A stretch of 64,000 bases of DNA from Companilactobacillus musae (GTDB lineage Bacteria > Bacillota > Bacilli > Lactobacillales > Lactobacillaceae): positions 186,001 to 250,000 of the forward strand of contig NZ_BIFW01000002.1 in the NCBI RefSeq assembly GCF_003967595.1. Reading direction: 5' to 3'. The notes under the pieces are model-generated. The model saw only the letters and a program-made list of their open reading frames with translations, did not search any database and was not told where the DNA came from. Positions 36,987 through 45,373 of the stretch are shown piece after piece. The stretch's first letter is position 1, and the number at the start of each line of letters is the position of its first letter. The translations under genes and the position numbers were made by a program.

Positions 36987-37417
36987 TCAAATAGACCTCC
37001 TAAATCTCTCAAGATAGGTGATAGTAATTGTGGCATTTGAGCATCAATTTCAAACATAGTCTTCATAAGCATATGAGTACCAGGTACCCAACTGGCCTTC
37101 AAGCGTTTGCCAATAGTCGGAACATATCGACCTGGTGTTTGTCTGTGTCCATCTTCAACATATGAGGCGTACTCAGTATTATTTTGAAGTTCAATTACAA
37201 AAGCATTTCCTGTATAAGTTGGACCAACGATTGACCATTGTCGTCTTAAGTTACCTTCTTTGACTGGTGTCATGGATCTAACATTTTTACCAGCTTGAAC
37301 ACCAACTTTAAATGCAGTCATTTCGATTTCCTGCTTTATCATTCCGGAATCGATTTTATTCTTAATTTTATTGGCAAATTGTTGAAACTGAGCATCATCA
37401 ATCGTTCCCCAACTCAT
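36983..37417 (-). CDS. HK97 gp10-like neck/tail-joining protein
   Basis: 144 residues. TPVKEGNLRRQWSIVGPTYTGNAFVIELQNNTEYASYVEDGHRQTPGRYVP is the HK97 gp10 signature (xkdI position). Joins head and tail. Overlaps both neighbours by a few bases. Confidence 0.9.
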   Translation of the reverse strand: MSWGTIDDAQFQQFANKIKNKIDSGMIKQEIEMTAFKVGVQAGKNVRSMTPVKEGNLRRQWSIVGPTYTGNAFVIELQNNTEYASYVEDGHRQTPGRYVPTIGKRLKASWVPGTHMLMKTMFEIDAQMPQLLSPILRDLGGLFD

Positions 37418-37796
37418 CAGTTACCACATCCTTAGCTTTTTCATCCCTAATCATCGCTACCTCTTGATGACTGACATAACCTCTGTATCCCTTACTTGAG
37501 CGCTTATATTTAGTGATATGACCATTTACATCAGTAACGGTTATATCAGCTCCAGCGGGAATAGAAACATTATTATCAATCAAAAGTTTGGCATCGTACT
37601 GATCCGTTCCAAATTCAGTTTGGTTACCAGGTTTTAAACTACCAAGAATCACTTTACCTGGCCTATCTTCACAAATGGTAACGGGCTCATCTTCACTGAA
37701 TGGACCATGTTTGCCGTTCTTAACACCAATGATAGTGACCCGATCATTCCAAACTTGTTCAATAATTCCATTCATCTTTTTAAATACTGATTTCAT
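37398..37796 (-). CDS. Head-tail connector / minor capsid protein (XkdH-like)
   Basis: 132 residues, beta-barrel type sequence (DRVTIIGVKNGKHGPFSEDEPVTICEDRPGKVILGS; DAKLLIDNNVSIPAGADITVTDVNGHITKYKRS), in the usual order between the adaptor and gp10-like genes. Stopper-type connector is the likely role. Confidence 0.8.
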   Translation of the reverse strand: MKSVFKKMNGIIEQVWNDRVTIIGVKNGKHGPFSEDEPVTICEDRPGKVILGSLKPGNQTEFGTDQYDAKLLIDNNVSIPAGADITVTDVNGHITKYKRSSKGYRGYVSHQEVAMIRDEKAKDVVTDELGND

Positions 37797-38179
37797 CGTT
37801 GTACTCTCCTAAAACCATTAAGTTGAGAGATGAAATTATCAGTAATCGGATTAACTGATTGAAGTGTGGAGTAGACATCAGCAGGTGTTTTGAATGAAAC
37901 TGAAATATCTCCTTCAGATAATGAGGTAACGCCATCATTTCTATCTTCAATAGGCGTTAATAATTCGTGAGTATCAATTACTTGTACACACATAGAAATG
38001 ATTGTCATATCAAGTTCCTCAGGCATCAAATCAATAGAGATATGAATGTAATTACTAATATCACTAACCACTTTATCAACCACAAAATCAATAACGCTTG
38101 AATAATTTTTATTACCATTATCAGGAACCAAAACAGCTAATTTAGTTGTAATATTTTCCTTTCTTGGAAATTCAATCAT
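37793..38179 (-). CDS. Head-tail adaptor protein (DNA-packaging connector type)
   Basis: 128 residues, mostly helical, with VVDKVVSDISNYIHISIDLMPEELDMTIISMCVQVIDTHE, like gp6/gp15 adaptors following the capsid gene. The ribosome site GGGGTG stands before the ATG. Overlaps the next connector by 4 bp. Confidence 0.8.
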   Translation of the reverse strand: MIEFPRKENITTKLAVLVPDNGNKNYSSVIDFVVDKVVSDISNYIHISIDLMPEELDMTIISMCVQVIDTHELLTPIEDRNDGVTSLSEGDISVSFKTPADVYSTLQSVNPITDNFISQLNGFRRVQR

Positions 38180-38189
38180 TTAATCACCC

Positions 38190-38327
38190 CTAATTCACTG
38201 GAACTAAGGCCAACAAATCATCTTTAGCCGTCTTACCAGTATGATCAATGTTATTAGCATCTAACCAAGCTGTTATTTCAGCTATCGTATTCGAACTAGT
38301 TGGCTTATTCAGTTTAGGGGTTACGCT
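38190..38327 (-). CDS. HeH/LEM-like C-terminal extension of the capsid protein by -1 frameshift
   Basis: A 45-codon frame with no ATG, GTG or good TTG start follows the capsid gene in the -1 frame. It encodes KPTSSNTIAEITAWLDANN and GKTAKDDLLALVPVN, the helix-extension-helix pattern seen at capsid C-termini or as small neighbours. Its lack of a start and the heptamer at 38327-38333 suggest expression only as a capsid fusion. Confidence 0.7.
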   Translation of the reverse strand, partial: SVTPKLNKPTSSNTIAEITAWLDANNIDHTGKTAKDDLLALVPVN

Positions 38328-39241
38328 TTTGGGGCTGTTACTGTTTTATCAGCAATAACGAACTCAATTCCCTTAGTTTTAGTCTTCAAAAGTAGTACAT
38401 CATCATAAGAATCTTCATAGTACAAATAGTTACCACTGTTTTGAGCAGATGGTGCATCAAAGCCAGCAAAAGCATACTTTTCAGGTGCAACTTGAACACC
38501 ATTGTAAATTAAAAACATCTCAATTTGCTTAGCATCATCTTCAAGTTTTGAACCAACTGTAAAATCAAATGCCGTTTGCATTAAGTCTGATGGAATAACA
38601 TTGATAGTTACATCATCAAGACTATACACAGAACGTTTGATATTAGCTTGATCACTTAAAATAATTGAACGATTAATCGCATCTGCACTCTTTAAAATCT
38701 TATTAATTTGAGGTGTGACATACAAAATACGTCCAGATTGTGGAATGCGTTGTTCATCAAAGTTGGCCATCATATTATCAAAAGCCCCTAAGATGTTCTT
38801 TTCATCTAACGTATCAGTTGAAATACCGCCATCATTTGCAGCTACTTTTTCTTTATACAATTTACTGAACATGTATCGGTCTTTTTCTGGTAGCTTCTCA
38901 TCAAGGTTAAATTGCTTAGTGATATTAGCTAGTGAAATGACCATATTAGATTCATCAATATCAGATGGATCAACTAATGTTGACCAATAACGTTCATTCT
39001 TCAATTCATATGAATCCCAATCATTGGAATAGTTAGAAACAATTTCTGTGATTGTTCTGCGACTTCTATCCTTACGGCCTGAGTCGATTGTCAAACGTGG
39101 TAGTTTAATATGTTTTGCTCCATCAAATTTAATTAATGAGTTAGATGGTGAATTCCATAATGCAGCTGAAAATAAATGTCCATCATAGAAACCTTGTTGA
39201 ATAGCTTGTTGATATGCATCAGCATAGTTAATTGTTGCCAT
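38321..39241 (-). CDS. Major capsid protein
   Basis: 306 residues, HK97-fold-type capsid of PBSX-like phages (starts ATINYADAYQQAIQQGFYDGHLFSAALWNS; contains GRILYVTPQINKILKSADAINRSIIL and APEKYAFAGFDAP). It follows a scaffold gene. The last codons GCC CCA AAA GCG TAA include a slippery heptamer, so a minority of chains may carry an extra 45-residue tail. Confidence 0.9.
   Translation of the reverse strand: MATINYADAYQQAIQQGFYDGHLFSAALWNSPSNSLIKFDGAKHIKLPRLTIDSGRKDRSRRTITEIVSNYSNDWDSYELKNERYWSTLVDPSDIDESNMVISLANITKQFNLDEKLPEKDRYMFSKLYKEKVAANDGGISTDTLDEKNILGAFDNMMANFDEQRIPQSGRILYVTPQINKILKSADAINRSIILSDQANIKRSVYSLDDVTINVIPSDLMQTAFDFTVGSKLEDDAKQIEMFLIYNGVQVAPEKYAFAGFDAPSAQNSGNYLYYEDSYDDVLLLKTKTKGIEFVIADKTVTAPKA
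38327..38333 (-). other. Candidate -1 frameshift site at the capsid gene end
   Basis: Minus-strand heptamer C CCA AAA in X XXY YYZ phase, two codons before the stop (38321-38323). Confidence 0.65.
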
Positions 39242-39247
39242 TATTTA

Positions 39248-39802
39248 TTACTCTCCTTTAAATATATTAGTTAATGTTTGAACGTCATTCTTATCATTGG
39301 AACCATTACCTCCAGCAGGGCTGTAGTCTTGATGTTGTCCTTCATCAAAGAGGTAACCATCAGACTCTTTAAGTGACTCAAGTTGATCATTAACACCAAC
39401 TAATTCGCCCTTATCATTTAGCTTGATATCGTCCATATTCAATAGACCTTTGATAGCTTTAGGATTACGAACCTTAGCGGTAGTCAAAGTCTCATTCAAA
39501 GCGCTGTTCAATTTAGTTTGACTTAGTTGATTATTAAGATTAGTGGTATCAGTTTTGTATTTATCTTGTAAATCACTAAGTTGACTAGATAAATCATCAT
39601 TATCTTTAACCTGTTTGGATAGTGACTTGATATCCTTATCACGTTCAGCAAGTTGAGCTTTATAAGATTCATTTTCTTGCTTGATTGAGTCGACATCACC
39701 AAATGATTTTTTGACATTTTCAATATCAGCACCATTTTTCGACATGATTTGTTCAATGACTTTATCGTCTAAGTTCAAACTCTTTAAAAATTCTCGTTTC
39801 AT
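39248..39802 (-). CDS. Phage scaffolding protein (DUF4355/minor structural type)
   Basis: 184 residues: MKREFLKSLNLDDKVIEQIMSKNGADIENVK, then a long coiled coil (about 35-115: KQENESYKAQLAERDKDIKSLSKQVKDNDDL...) and a C-terminal basic/Gly-Asn part. Typical scaffold directly upstream of the capsid gene. The ATG at 39802 has GAGAGGA upstream; the frame opens at 39868 without a ribosome site. Confidence 0.88.
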   Translation of the reverse strand: MKREFLKSLNLDDKVIEQIMSKNGADIENVKKSFGDVDSIKQENESYKAQLAERDKDIKSLSKQVKDNDDLSSQLSDLQDKYKTDTTNLNNQLSQTKLNSALNETLTTAKVRNPKAIKGLLNMDDIKLNDKGELVGVNDQLESLKESDGYLFDEGQHQDYSPAGGNGSNDKNDVQTLTNIFKGE

Positions 39803-39958
39803 AATTAAAAATCCTCTCTCGTTAGATTTACGTGGAACGGCCACATTTGAGGTATAAAAATTAAGCACTTTTACGACTTGCTCAGGTCAATTTGATTTAT
39901 CCAAAGGATTGATACCAATAACCATATTTTTAACTAACTTCTTAGTATTATTTTCTGG

Positions 39959-40978
39959 CTAGCCGTATTTTTGCTTCCATTCATCAAAGCTCATATTGTT
40001 AATAATCTTGCCTTTACCTGTTTCGGGATCACGCATCCAACGTTCTTTAACTTCAGGTAATCCTTCAATATAAGGAACTGTAGTACACCGGCAATGAGGA
40101 TGAATTAATGGATAGTTAATGCCTTCCTTTTTCTCCGGCATTTTAAATATTTCACCATCTAAATGAGCACACACTTCACAAGTATGAGATTCAAGTGTTG
40201 CCATATATTCATACTCTTCAATACCTGATTCTTCATAAGCCTTTGAAGTAGCCTGTTCAGCAATGTGTCCCATTTCGGTAATAACCAAGCGGTGTATTTG
40301 ATGTCTACGAATACTTTCAAATCTTTGTTGAAACATCTTAGTAATACGTTGAGGACTATAACCCATGAACGTTCCACGTAACATCACATCAACTAATTGT
40401 TTTGGAAGTTCTTCATGATAATTTTTCCAAACACGTTTAGAGAAATCTTCTTTGTGCCAAGGCTGATTAACAATATATTTAATCTGGTCTTCATTAAACC
40501 TAGCAAACTCACTGGTTAATTTAGCTTGCTGAATCTGAGTATTAAAAATAGTCGTCATGTAAGTATCTTGAAACTGATCAGTTAACCTATTAGATAAACT
40601 GTCCGTTTCATCACTTGCAAAACGACTACTAATTTCTTCAAGCTGCTCTTCTAAATCCTGCAGCCTAGCTATTCTACTTTTAAAATACTCTGAATCTAGT
40701 TCTTTAGTGTAACCATCTTTAATAGCCTTACGTTTGAATTCTTCAAGAGTCATAGTCCAATTGGTACTGCCAACAGTACTTAATAATTTTTTGGCAGTGT
40801 CTGGATTAATATCATGATTGTCAGCATATTTTGAATACCAGATATTAGCTTCTTGCTCTAACTCGTACTCTAAACCAGATAATCTCGATTTTAAATTACT
40901 CTCATAATCGGCAGTATTCTGAAGTTCACGAGCCTTAATCCTAAGATAACGTTTATCCCAATAACTGAGCTTAGTCAT
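39959..40978 (-). CDS. Phage minor head protein (SPP1 gp7/MuF family)
   Basis: About 339 residues. C-terminal MuF domain: IHRLVITEMGHIAEQATSKAYEESGIEEYEYMATLESHTCEVCAHLDGEIFKM ... YPLIHPHCRCTTVPYIE, with the conserved Cys/His set. The N-terminal part is helical. Found between portal and scaffold; a few copies bind the portal inside the head. Start among three close ATGs (40990, 40984, 40978) is unsure; it overlaps the portal stop. Confidence 0.88.
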   Translation of the reverse strand: MTKLSYWDKRYLRIKARELQNTADYESNLKSRLSGLEYELEQEANIWYSKYADNHDINPDTAKKLLSTVGSTNWTMTLEEFKRKAIKDGYTKELDSEYFKSRIARLQDLEEQLEEISSRFASDETDSLSNRLTDQFQDTYMTTIFNTQIQQAKLTSEFARFNEDQIKYIVNQPWHKEDFSKRVWKNYHEELPKQLVDVMLRGTFMGYSPQRITKMFQQRFESIRRHQIHRLVITEMGHIAEQATSKAYEESGIEEYEYMATLESHTCEVCAHLDGEIFKMPEKKEGINYPLIHPHCRCTTVPYIEGLPEVKERWMRDPETGKGKIINNMSFDEWKQKYG

Positions 40979-42368
40979 CTTCATTACCATTTAGATTATT
41001 AAGATTGTCAGGATTAGAATAGCCATCTCGATTAACTTCATCATCACGACGATTCTTCATTTCCTCTTGCCAGTCATCAACGATTGGATTGGCCTTAGCA
41101 ATAGACTCATCAGATGAATAGTTTGCAACTTGTGAAATAACTTGTGCATCTTCCAAACTATTGTGAATGGCTGTTCGAGTCCATTTTTGGTTAATCTTTC
41201 GACCCTCATAATCAGATACATTCAACCATTGCATAATTGCTCTAACCAACTCATTTAAGCTATCTCGAAAGTATGATTCAGTCATTGAGGCTTTGAGTTC
41301 CAAGTGACTATATAACATTTTGATTGCTGTACCCGTAGCATTATTGGTAGCAAAGTCTGTTGGATCAATCCCTTGTGCTTCAACAAACAAATCGGATTTA
41401 GTGATATCCAGTAAAGAATTTCTAGCCTCGGTTGGAATATCAATCGTTAACTTATCCAACCCCGACTTATCACCAGTACCAATGTTATCAAGTTTGATAG
41501 CCTTGTATTCTTTCATAGTATCCATCAACTCATCAATATCTTCACCACCATAATTAGTAAGCACAAGAATTACCTGTTGAACGTCATCTACATCGTTGAC
41601 GAAGCCATTATAAACATTGTCGTAAACATCAATTAAGCCTTTGTACTTAAATAAATCAGGACGTTCATACTTATTTTTAGGAAACGATATAAAAGGAATT
41701 CTACCAAAATGATGTTCAAGAACGTTGCTACTCCCTAATTCATTCCCTGTACTGGCATCAAAAATAGGAAAACGATCATTCATTTGCAATAAATTATCAT
41801 AATTAGAGGTTTCCGATTTAAATACTGTTACTGTTTTATCATTCCAATACTCATGCACACTATAATTCTTGCCAGTATCTGGATTTAATTCCTGGTACGT
41901 TCTACGAACAGCCAATAACTTTTTATCCAAATCACTTGAATAGATTGGTGTAACTTGACCAGGGGGGACAATCCCATATCGAAATTGATTATCTTTATCA
42001 ATCCAATAATGAATCCAAGCAACACCGGCATTGGCAGCATCAACCACCAACTGATTCAAACGTAAATTGAAATTGTCGCCTAATGTGGCTTTAATATCCT
42101 CATTCAATTTATCATCTTCAACATCAATTGCAGGAGGAATAGTGGCTAAGTAACCAGCTTCTTGGTCAACTAGTAGTTGATGAAAATTGGAACTAACACG
42201 ATTGTCAGCTTTTCTTAATGGTTCATCCTTACCATCAGGATTGGTCTTTGATTCACCATTATTGCGGTTCGTGATGTCATTCTTATTAAAGTAATAGTTC
42301 AATGACTTTTGAAATCTATTAATAAATTCGGTTCTTCGTGGATCAGTTAATTGAAGCAGTTTCTTCAT
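40971..42368 (-). CDS. Portal protein (SPP1 gp6-like)
   Basis: 465 residues. Portal family features: NRVSSNFHQLLVDQEAGYLATIPPAI, WIHYWIDKDNQFRYGIVPPGQVTPIYSSD, FSKNKYERPDLFKYKGLIDVYDNV and a C-terminal acidic tail. Dodecameric DNA channel at the head vertex. The ATG at 42368 shares ATGA with the terminase stop, so translation is coupled; a TTG at 42383 is the upstream alternative. Confidence 0.92.
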   Translation of the reverse strand: MKKLLQLTDPRRTEFINRFQKSLNYYFNKNDITNRNNGESKTNPDGKDEPLRKADNRVSSNFHQLLVDQEAGYLATIPPAIDVEDDKLNEDIKATLGDNFNLRLNQLVVDAANAGVAWIHYWIDKDNQFRYGIVPPGQVTPIYSSDLDKKLLAVRRTYQELNPDTGKNYSVHEYWNDKTVTVFKSETSNYDNLLQMNDRFPIFDASTGNELGSSNVLEHHFGRIPFISFPKNKYERPDLFKYKGLIDVYDNVYNGFVNDVDDVQQVILVLTNYGGEDIDELMDTMKEYKAIKLDNIGTGDKSGLDKLTIDIPTEARNSLLDITKSDLFVEAQGIDPTDFATNNATGTAIKMLYSHLELKASMTESYFRDSLNELVRAIMQWLNVSDYEGRKINQKWTRTAIHNSLEDAQVISQVANYSSDESIAKANPIVDDWQEEMKNRRDDEVNRDGYSNPDNLNNLNGNEDD

Positions 42369-43630
42369 TTCTTTGATTTCCAAGGCTTGAATCCTCCTTT
42401 CCTAATAGTTGATTCAAGTGAATATCTTGTGGCATCCATAGCATGGTCATTACCATCAGGATAGCCAGCCTTAAAGTTTCCGTTTGAATCTCTTTCTAAT
42501 TCATAAGTGCTGAATTCTCTTGCTGCATTCGGGCATTTCTTAGAATCAATGACTATCTCACGTAAATCCTGTAACCATTTATAGCCCTGATCACGGCTAC
42601 CTGGTCCCTTAATAGCACCATAGACGTTCAATCCCATATCTCTATATTCAGCAATCGTACCAGGGGACGCTGAATCACCAATAACCTGCTTATTTTCTGG
42701 ATCAAGTTTCTTAATCAAATCAACAGCGTTTCTATTCTTCAAACCAACCTGATAAATTTCATTGAAAATATATAATCTGTGATTTGCGACATCAAAAAAG
42801 GTCTCGACGTATGCTAATGGATCATGAGCAAAACCAAAATCGAGGCCTCTTTTGATGTTATCGAATAGTTGATATTCTTCTTTAGTAATTTTGCGTAACG
42901 TGATGTTGTCGAATACTTCTGCACCTGTCCCAGTTATTTCTCCTAAGTATTCATGATTGAAAGCCTTCGGATTATCTTTCTTTAATTGTTCCGCATCAGC
43001 CAGGAATTCTTTTCCTAGCCATTCTTTAGGAACTGATAAGTAATCAGATGAATGAATCAAAGTATCATCACGAGTGCCTTCTTTAGCCGTTGTCTGATTA
43101 ACCCAACTATTGAGACTAGCTGGAGGGTTGTACGAATAGAAAGTAATGATATTACTACCACCACGATTTAGAGATTGATTCATTGAACGTATCTCAGCCC
43201 AATTTTTAAATTCATCAGTTTCTTCATAATGTTTAAACTTTGTATAACCATGTCTAAACTTTTGCGATTTAATCTTTCTTGGCTTATCTGCACCTTTAAA
43301 TCGGATTTGTTGTCCTGTAGGAATATAGGTCAACGTCATAGGACTAACTGACTCTTTCCAATACTCTTCAACTCCCAAAGCATCGATTGCCCAAAGATAC
43401 TGATCATAAACTGAATCACGTAAAGTATTTGCAACCTTTCTGAGTACAACCGCATTAGCTTCCGAATCTCGCATGATTCCAAGTACAACTTCAATTGATA
43501 CAAAACTAGATTTAGTTGAGCCACGGCCACCTTTTAACCAATAATTTGAATGTCTATGGTTTTTAATATCTATGTGAAGTTGTCTGAATGATGGTGCAAC
43601 CTTATTCTTGAGTTTTACTTGTCGTGCCAT
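42365..43630 (-). CDS. terL: Terminase large subunit (PBSX family)
   Basis: 421 residues. ATPase Walker A-type WLKGGRGSTKSSF (about 27-39), Walker B-type region, and the nuclease part RGLDFGFAHDPLAYVETFF and IGDSASPGTIAEYRDMGL, ending GNDHAMDATRYSLE. Drives DNA packaging and cuts the concatemer. ATG at 43630 with AAGGAG upstream. Overlaps terS by 29 bp. Confidence 0.95.
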   Translation of the reverse strand: MARQVKLKNKVAPSFRQLHIDIKNHRHSNYWLKGGRGSTKSSFVSIEVVLGIMRDSEANAVVLRKVANTLRDSVYDQYLWAIDALGVEEYWKESVSPMTLTYIPTGQQIRFKGADKPRKIKSQKFRHGYTKFKHYEETDEFKNWAEIRSMNQSLNRGGSNIITFYSYNPPASLNSWVNQTTAKEGTRDDTLIHSSDYLSVPKEWLGKEFLADAEQLKKDNPKAFNHEYLGEITGTGAEVFDNITLRKITKEEYQLFDNIKRGLDFGFAHDPLAYVETFFDVANHRLYIFNEIYQVGLKNRNAVDLIKKLDPENKQVIGDSASPGTIAEYRDMGLNVYGAIKGPGSRDQGYKWLQDLREIVIDSKKCPNAAREFSTYELERDSNGNFKAGYPDGNDHAMDATRYSLESTIRKGGFKPWKSKK

Positions 43631-44453
43631 CTTCATCATCTCCTTCAATATCATCTATTATTTGAACAGAATTATTGTTAACTGATTCTTTTTCTAATTT
43701 AATTGTTTCAGCGTTATATTTGATGATCCTAGTCTGTTGCTTAGTCATTTCAGTTCTAACTTGTTGTAATTCCTGATCATAAGGGATATTCAGTATCTTA
43801 GCCTTATCTTTGATAGCCTTGAGTAATGAATTTCCAACGGCAGTTAAGGCATCCTCTAGTTTCAGTAGATCATCAAATTTTCTATATGATTGTGTCATTG
43901 AACCGGTTGGAGTAACTTCATTAACCTTGGTAACTATTTGATTTTCATTGTCGTCTTTAAATGAATGACGTTTCTGTTTGATTTTGTTATATGTTTGAAC
44001 CTCAATATCGTCCATCCCATGAGCAACCTTACTGATGCGTTTAGTTATTCGATATTGCCGTACCTTTAACTGACGTATCTCAGTATTGATTGTTACTAAA
44101 GGATCATCAGTCACACCTTCAAATATTGCCCTCTCATCATCAGATAGTTGATCAAGCATGATTGTTTCATATTGACCGGTAGTCAGAGCATTCTTATTCC
44201 CAGGCGGTGCTGAGCCACCAGAATTACCCGCAGCATTCTTATTATCTTTGAGCGAATCAAAGGGAGCGCTCCTTTTGGATATCGGAGCGCTCCCTTTCAA
44301 CTTGTCAGCCCATTTATCCTGGGACTTCCATTTACGAATAGTAGATGCTGATACTTCTAATTGTTTGGCAATGTCAACAAGTGGCTTGTCCCCCTTGGAC
44401 TTGAGCCATATCGACATAGCCTCATCACGTTTAGGATTTCTAGGTCTAGCCAC
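43602..44453 (-). CDS. terS: Terminase small subunit (PBSX TerS-like)
   Basis: 283 residues, GTG start. N-terminal helix-turn-helix (ARPRNPKRDEAMSIWLKSKGDKPLVDIAKQLEVSASTIRKWKSQDKW), a Gly/Asn linker (NAAGNSGGSAPPGNKNALTTGQY) and a C-terminal coiled region. Recognises the packaging start on phage DNA. The gene contains a striking double palindrome (44262-44294) that may be that site. Confidence 0.9.
   Translation of the reverse strand: MARPRNPKRDEAMSIWLKSKGDKPLVDIAKQLEVSASTIRKWKSQDKWADKLKGSAPISKRSAPFDSLKDNKNAAGNSGGSAPPGNKNALTTGQYETIMLDQLSDDERAIFEGVTDDPLVTINTEIRQLKVRQYRITKRISKVAHGMDDIEVQTYNKIKQKRHSFKDDNENQIVTKVNEVTPTGSMTQSYRKFDDLLKLEDALTAVGNSLLKAIKDKAKILNIPYDQELQQVRTEMTKQQTRIIKYNAETIKLEKESVNNNSVQIIDDIEGDDEDGTTSKTQE
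44262..44294. other. Double palindrome in terS, candidate packaging (pac) site
   Basis: GGGAGCGCTCC and GGAGCGCTCCC form a perfect 11-bp inverted repeat with an 11-bp spacer; each arm contains the self-complementary GGAGCGCTCC. It is far more GC-rich than its surroundings. Confidence 0.5.
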
Positions 44454-44505
44454 TCATCTTCACCACCTCCCTTTCAAAATTCCATCCGTGTTTGTTTCAG
44501 ATTTT

Positions 44506-44616
44506 TTAACGCTTAGGTTTTTCTCTCTTCTTTTTCAAATCACGATCTAGATCACCAATCATCTTAGCTTCTTCCTTAGTCATGTAACCAGCCTTTGTGT
44601 GAATCATCTTAGCCAT
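44506..44616 (-). CDS. Small phage protein before terS
   Basis: 36 residues: MAKMIHTKAGYMTKEEAKMIGDLDRDLKKKREKPKR. It starts inside the end of a 13-codon mini-frame (44609-44650, MTFSEAFEEVKHG) that itself has a strong GGAGG; translation may be coupled. Function unknown. Confidence 0.6.
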   Translation of the reverse strand: MAKMIHTKAGYMTKEEAKMIGDLDRDLKKKREKPKR

Positions 44617-44650
44617 GTTTAACTTCTTCAAATGCTTCACTAAATGTCAT
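44609..44650 (-). CDS. 13-codon mini-ORF with strong ribosome site
   Basis: TTGGAGGAAAAGAAT precedes its ATG; it codes MTFSEAFEEVKHG and overlaps the next start by 8 bp. A leader peptide for the 36-residue gene is possible. Confidence 0.4.
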   Translation of the reverse strand: MTFSEAFEEVKHG

Positions 44651-44737
44651 ATTCTTTTCCTCCAAAATAAAAAGACCAGCCATAATTGACTGATCTCCGC
44701 AATGGTCTCCGTAGAGATACCACCACTCTCTTATTAA

Positions 44738-44804
44738 TAGTGTGAGTAGGAATCGAACCCACTAGTATGTCCACGTGGTTACAAACTGTTAACCTGCCAC
44801 ACTA
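44738..44804 (-). ncRNA. tRNA-like element 1, no normal D arm
   Basis: Acceptor-type stem TAGTGTG/CACACTA and a T arm with loop TTCGATT (stem AGTGGG/CCTACT) are present, but only about 34 bases lie between them, with a GGTTA/TAACC hairpin. No canonical D arm or 7-base anticodon loop fits. Probably a degenerate or special tRNA. Confidence 0.45.
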
Positions 44805-44808
44805 CTTA

Positions 44809-44876
44809 TAGTCAGGCATGGAATCGAACCATGCACCATCATCGAATTTTAGTGTTACCCTTTGTACCACTGACTA
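44809..44876 (-). ncRNA. tRNA-like element 2, aberrant anticodon region
   Basis: Acceptor-type stem TAGTCAG/CTGACTA and a T arm GCATGG-TTCGATT-CCATGC (6 bp). A CACTA/TGGTG stem in the centre has an 11-base loop; no clear anticodon. Same unusual 6-bp T stem as element 1. Confidence 0.45.
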
Positions 44877-44947
44877 CCGTTGCTGTTTTACAAAAGAATC
44901 AATTAACGTTTTCCTTTATATTTTATGATTGCTTTCCGACAATCAAC

Positions 44948-45019
44948 GTTCCGAATAGGAGTCGAACCTATAACCGTTCGGTTAACAGCCGAATGCTCTA
45001 CCAATTGAGCTATCGAAAC
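44948..45019 (-). tRNA. tRNA-Asn(GTT), prophage-encoded
   Basis: 72 bases forming a full cloverleaf: acceptor GTTTCGA/TTCGGAAC (one GT pair), D arm AGCTCAATTGGTAGAGC, anticodon stem TTCGG/CCGAA with loop CTGTTAA (anticodon GTT), T arm ATAGG-TTCGACT-CCTAT. CCA is not encoded. It lies within the prophage between arpU and terS. Confidence 0.93.
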
Positions 45020-45105
45020 ATAAGGCTGGTTAATTCCAGCCTAATAAATTCTTGAAGGAGTTTATAGCACTAATGTTCTATGTGAAAGTAACCAGCTTTC
45101 ACAAT

Positions 45106-45214
45106 GTGAGAATGAGGATTCGAACCTCAAGCTAAATTGGAAGGAAAAACATTTAAATATTGTTGAGGGAAATACTAATTATTTTTTTAATTTAGCCCAC
45201 CCATGCGTTCTCAC
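45106..45214 (-). ncRNA. tRNA-like element 3 with long insert
   Basis: Acceptor-type stem GTGAGAA/TTCTCAC and T arm TGAGG-TTCGAAT-CCTCA are perfect, but the centre is 78 bases and very AT-rich, closed by GCTAAATT/AATTTAGC. Looks like a tRNA with an expanded or invaded anticodon/D region. Confidence 0.45.
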
Positions 45215-45321
45215 GAAATGAAGAGCGTTATCATAACTCTTCTAACAAATGAGCTCCTTTTAAGCGGTAGAGTAACCGCATTTCTTAATCTTTCGATAAT
45301 ACTAATATAACACTCAAAAAC

Positions 45322-45335
45322 GTACTATTTAGTAC
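45322..45335. promoter_or_regulatory. Inverted repeat at the late-region promoter
   Basis: GTACTATTTAGTAC (6-bp arms) lies about 20 bp upstream of TATATT on the minus strand, in the gap after arpU and before the tRNA cluster. It occupies the -35 position of a promoter lacking a good -35 box, as expected for an activator site. Confidence 0.45.
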
Positions 45336-45373
45336 ATAAGTAGGACAAAAAGTAGACACATTTTACTCACAGG

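Noticed and set aside
39803-39958. Possible gene between scaffold and minor head protein
   Set aside because: Only a 12-codon frame (MVIGINPLDKSN) without a ribosome site is present.
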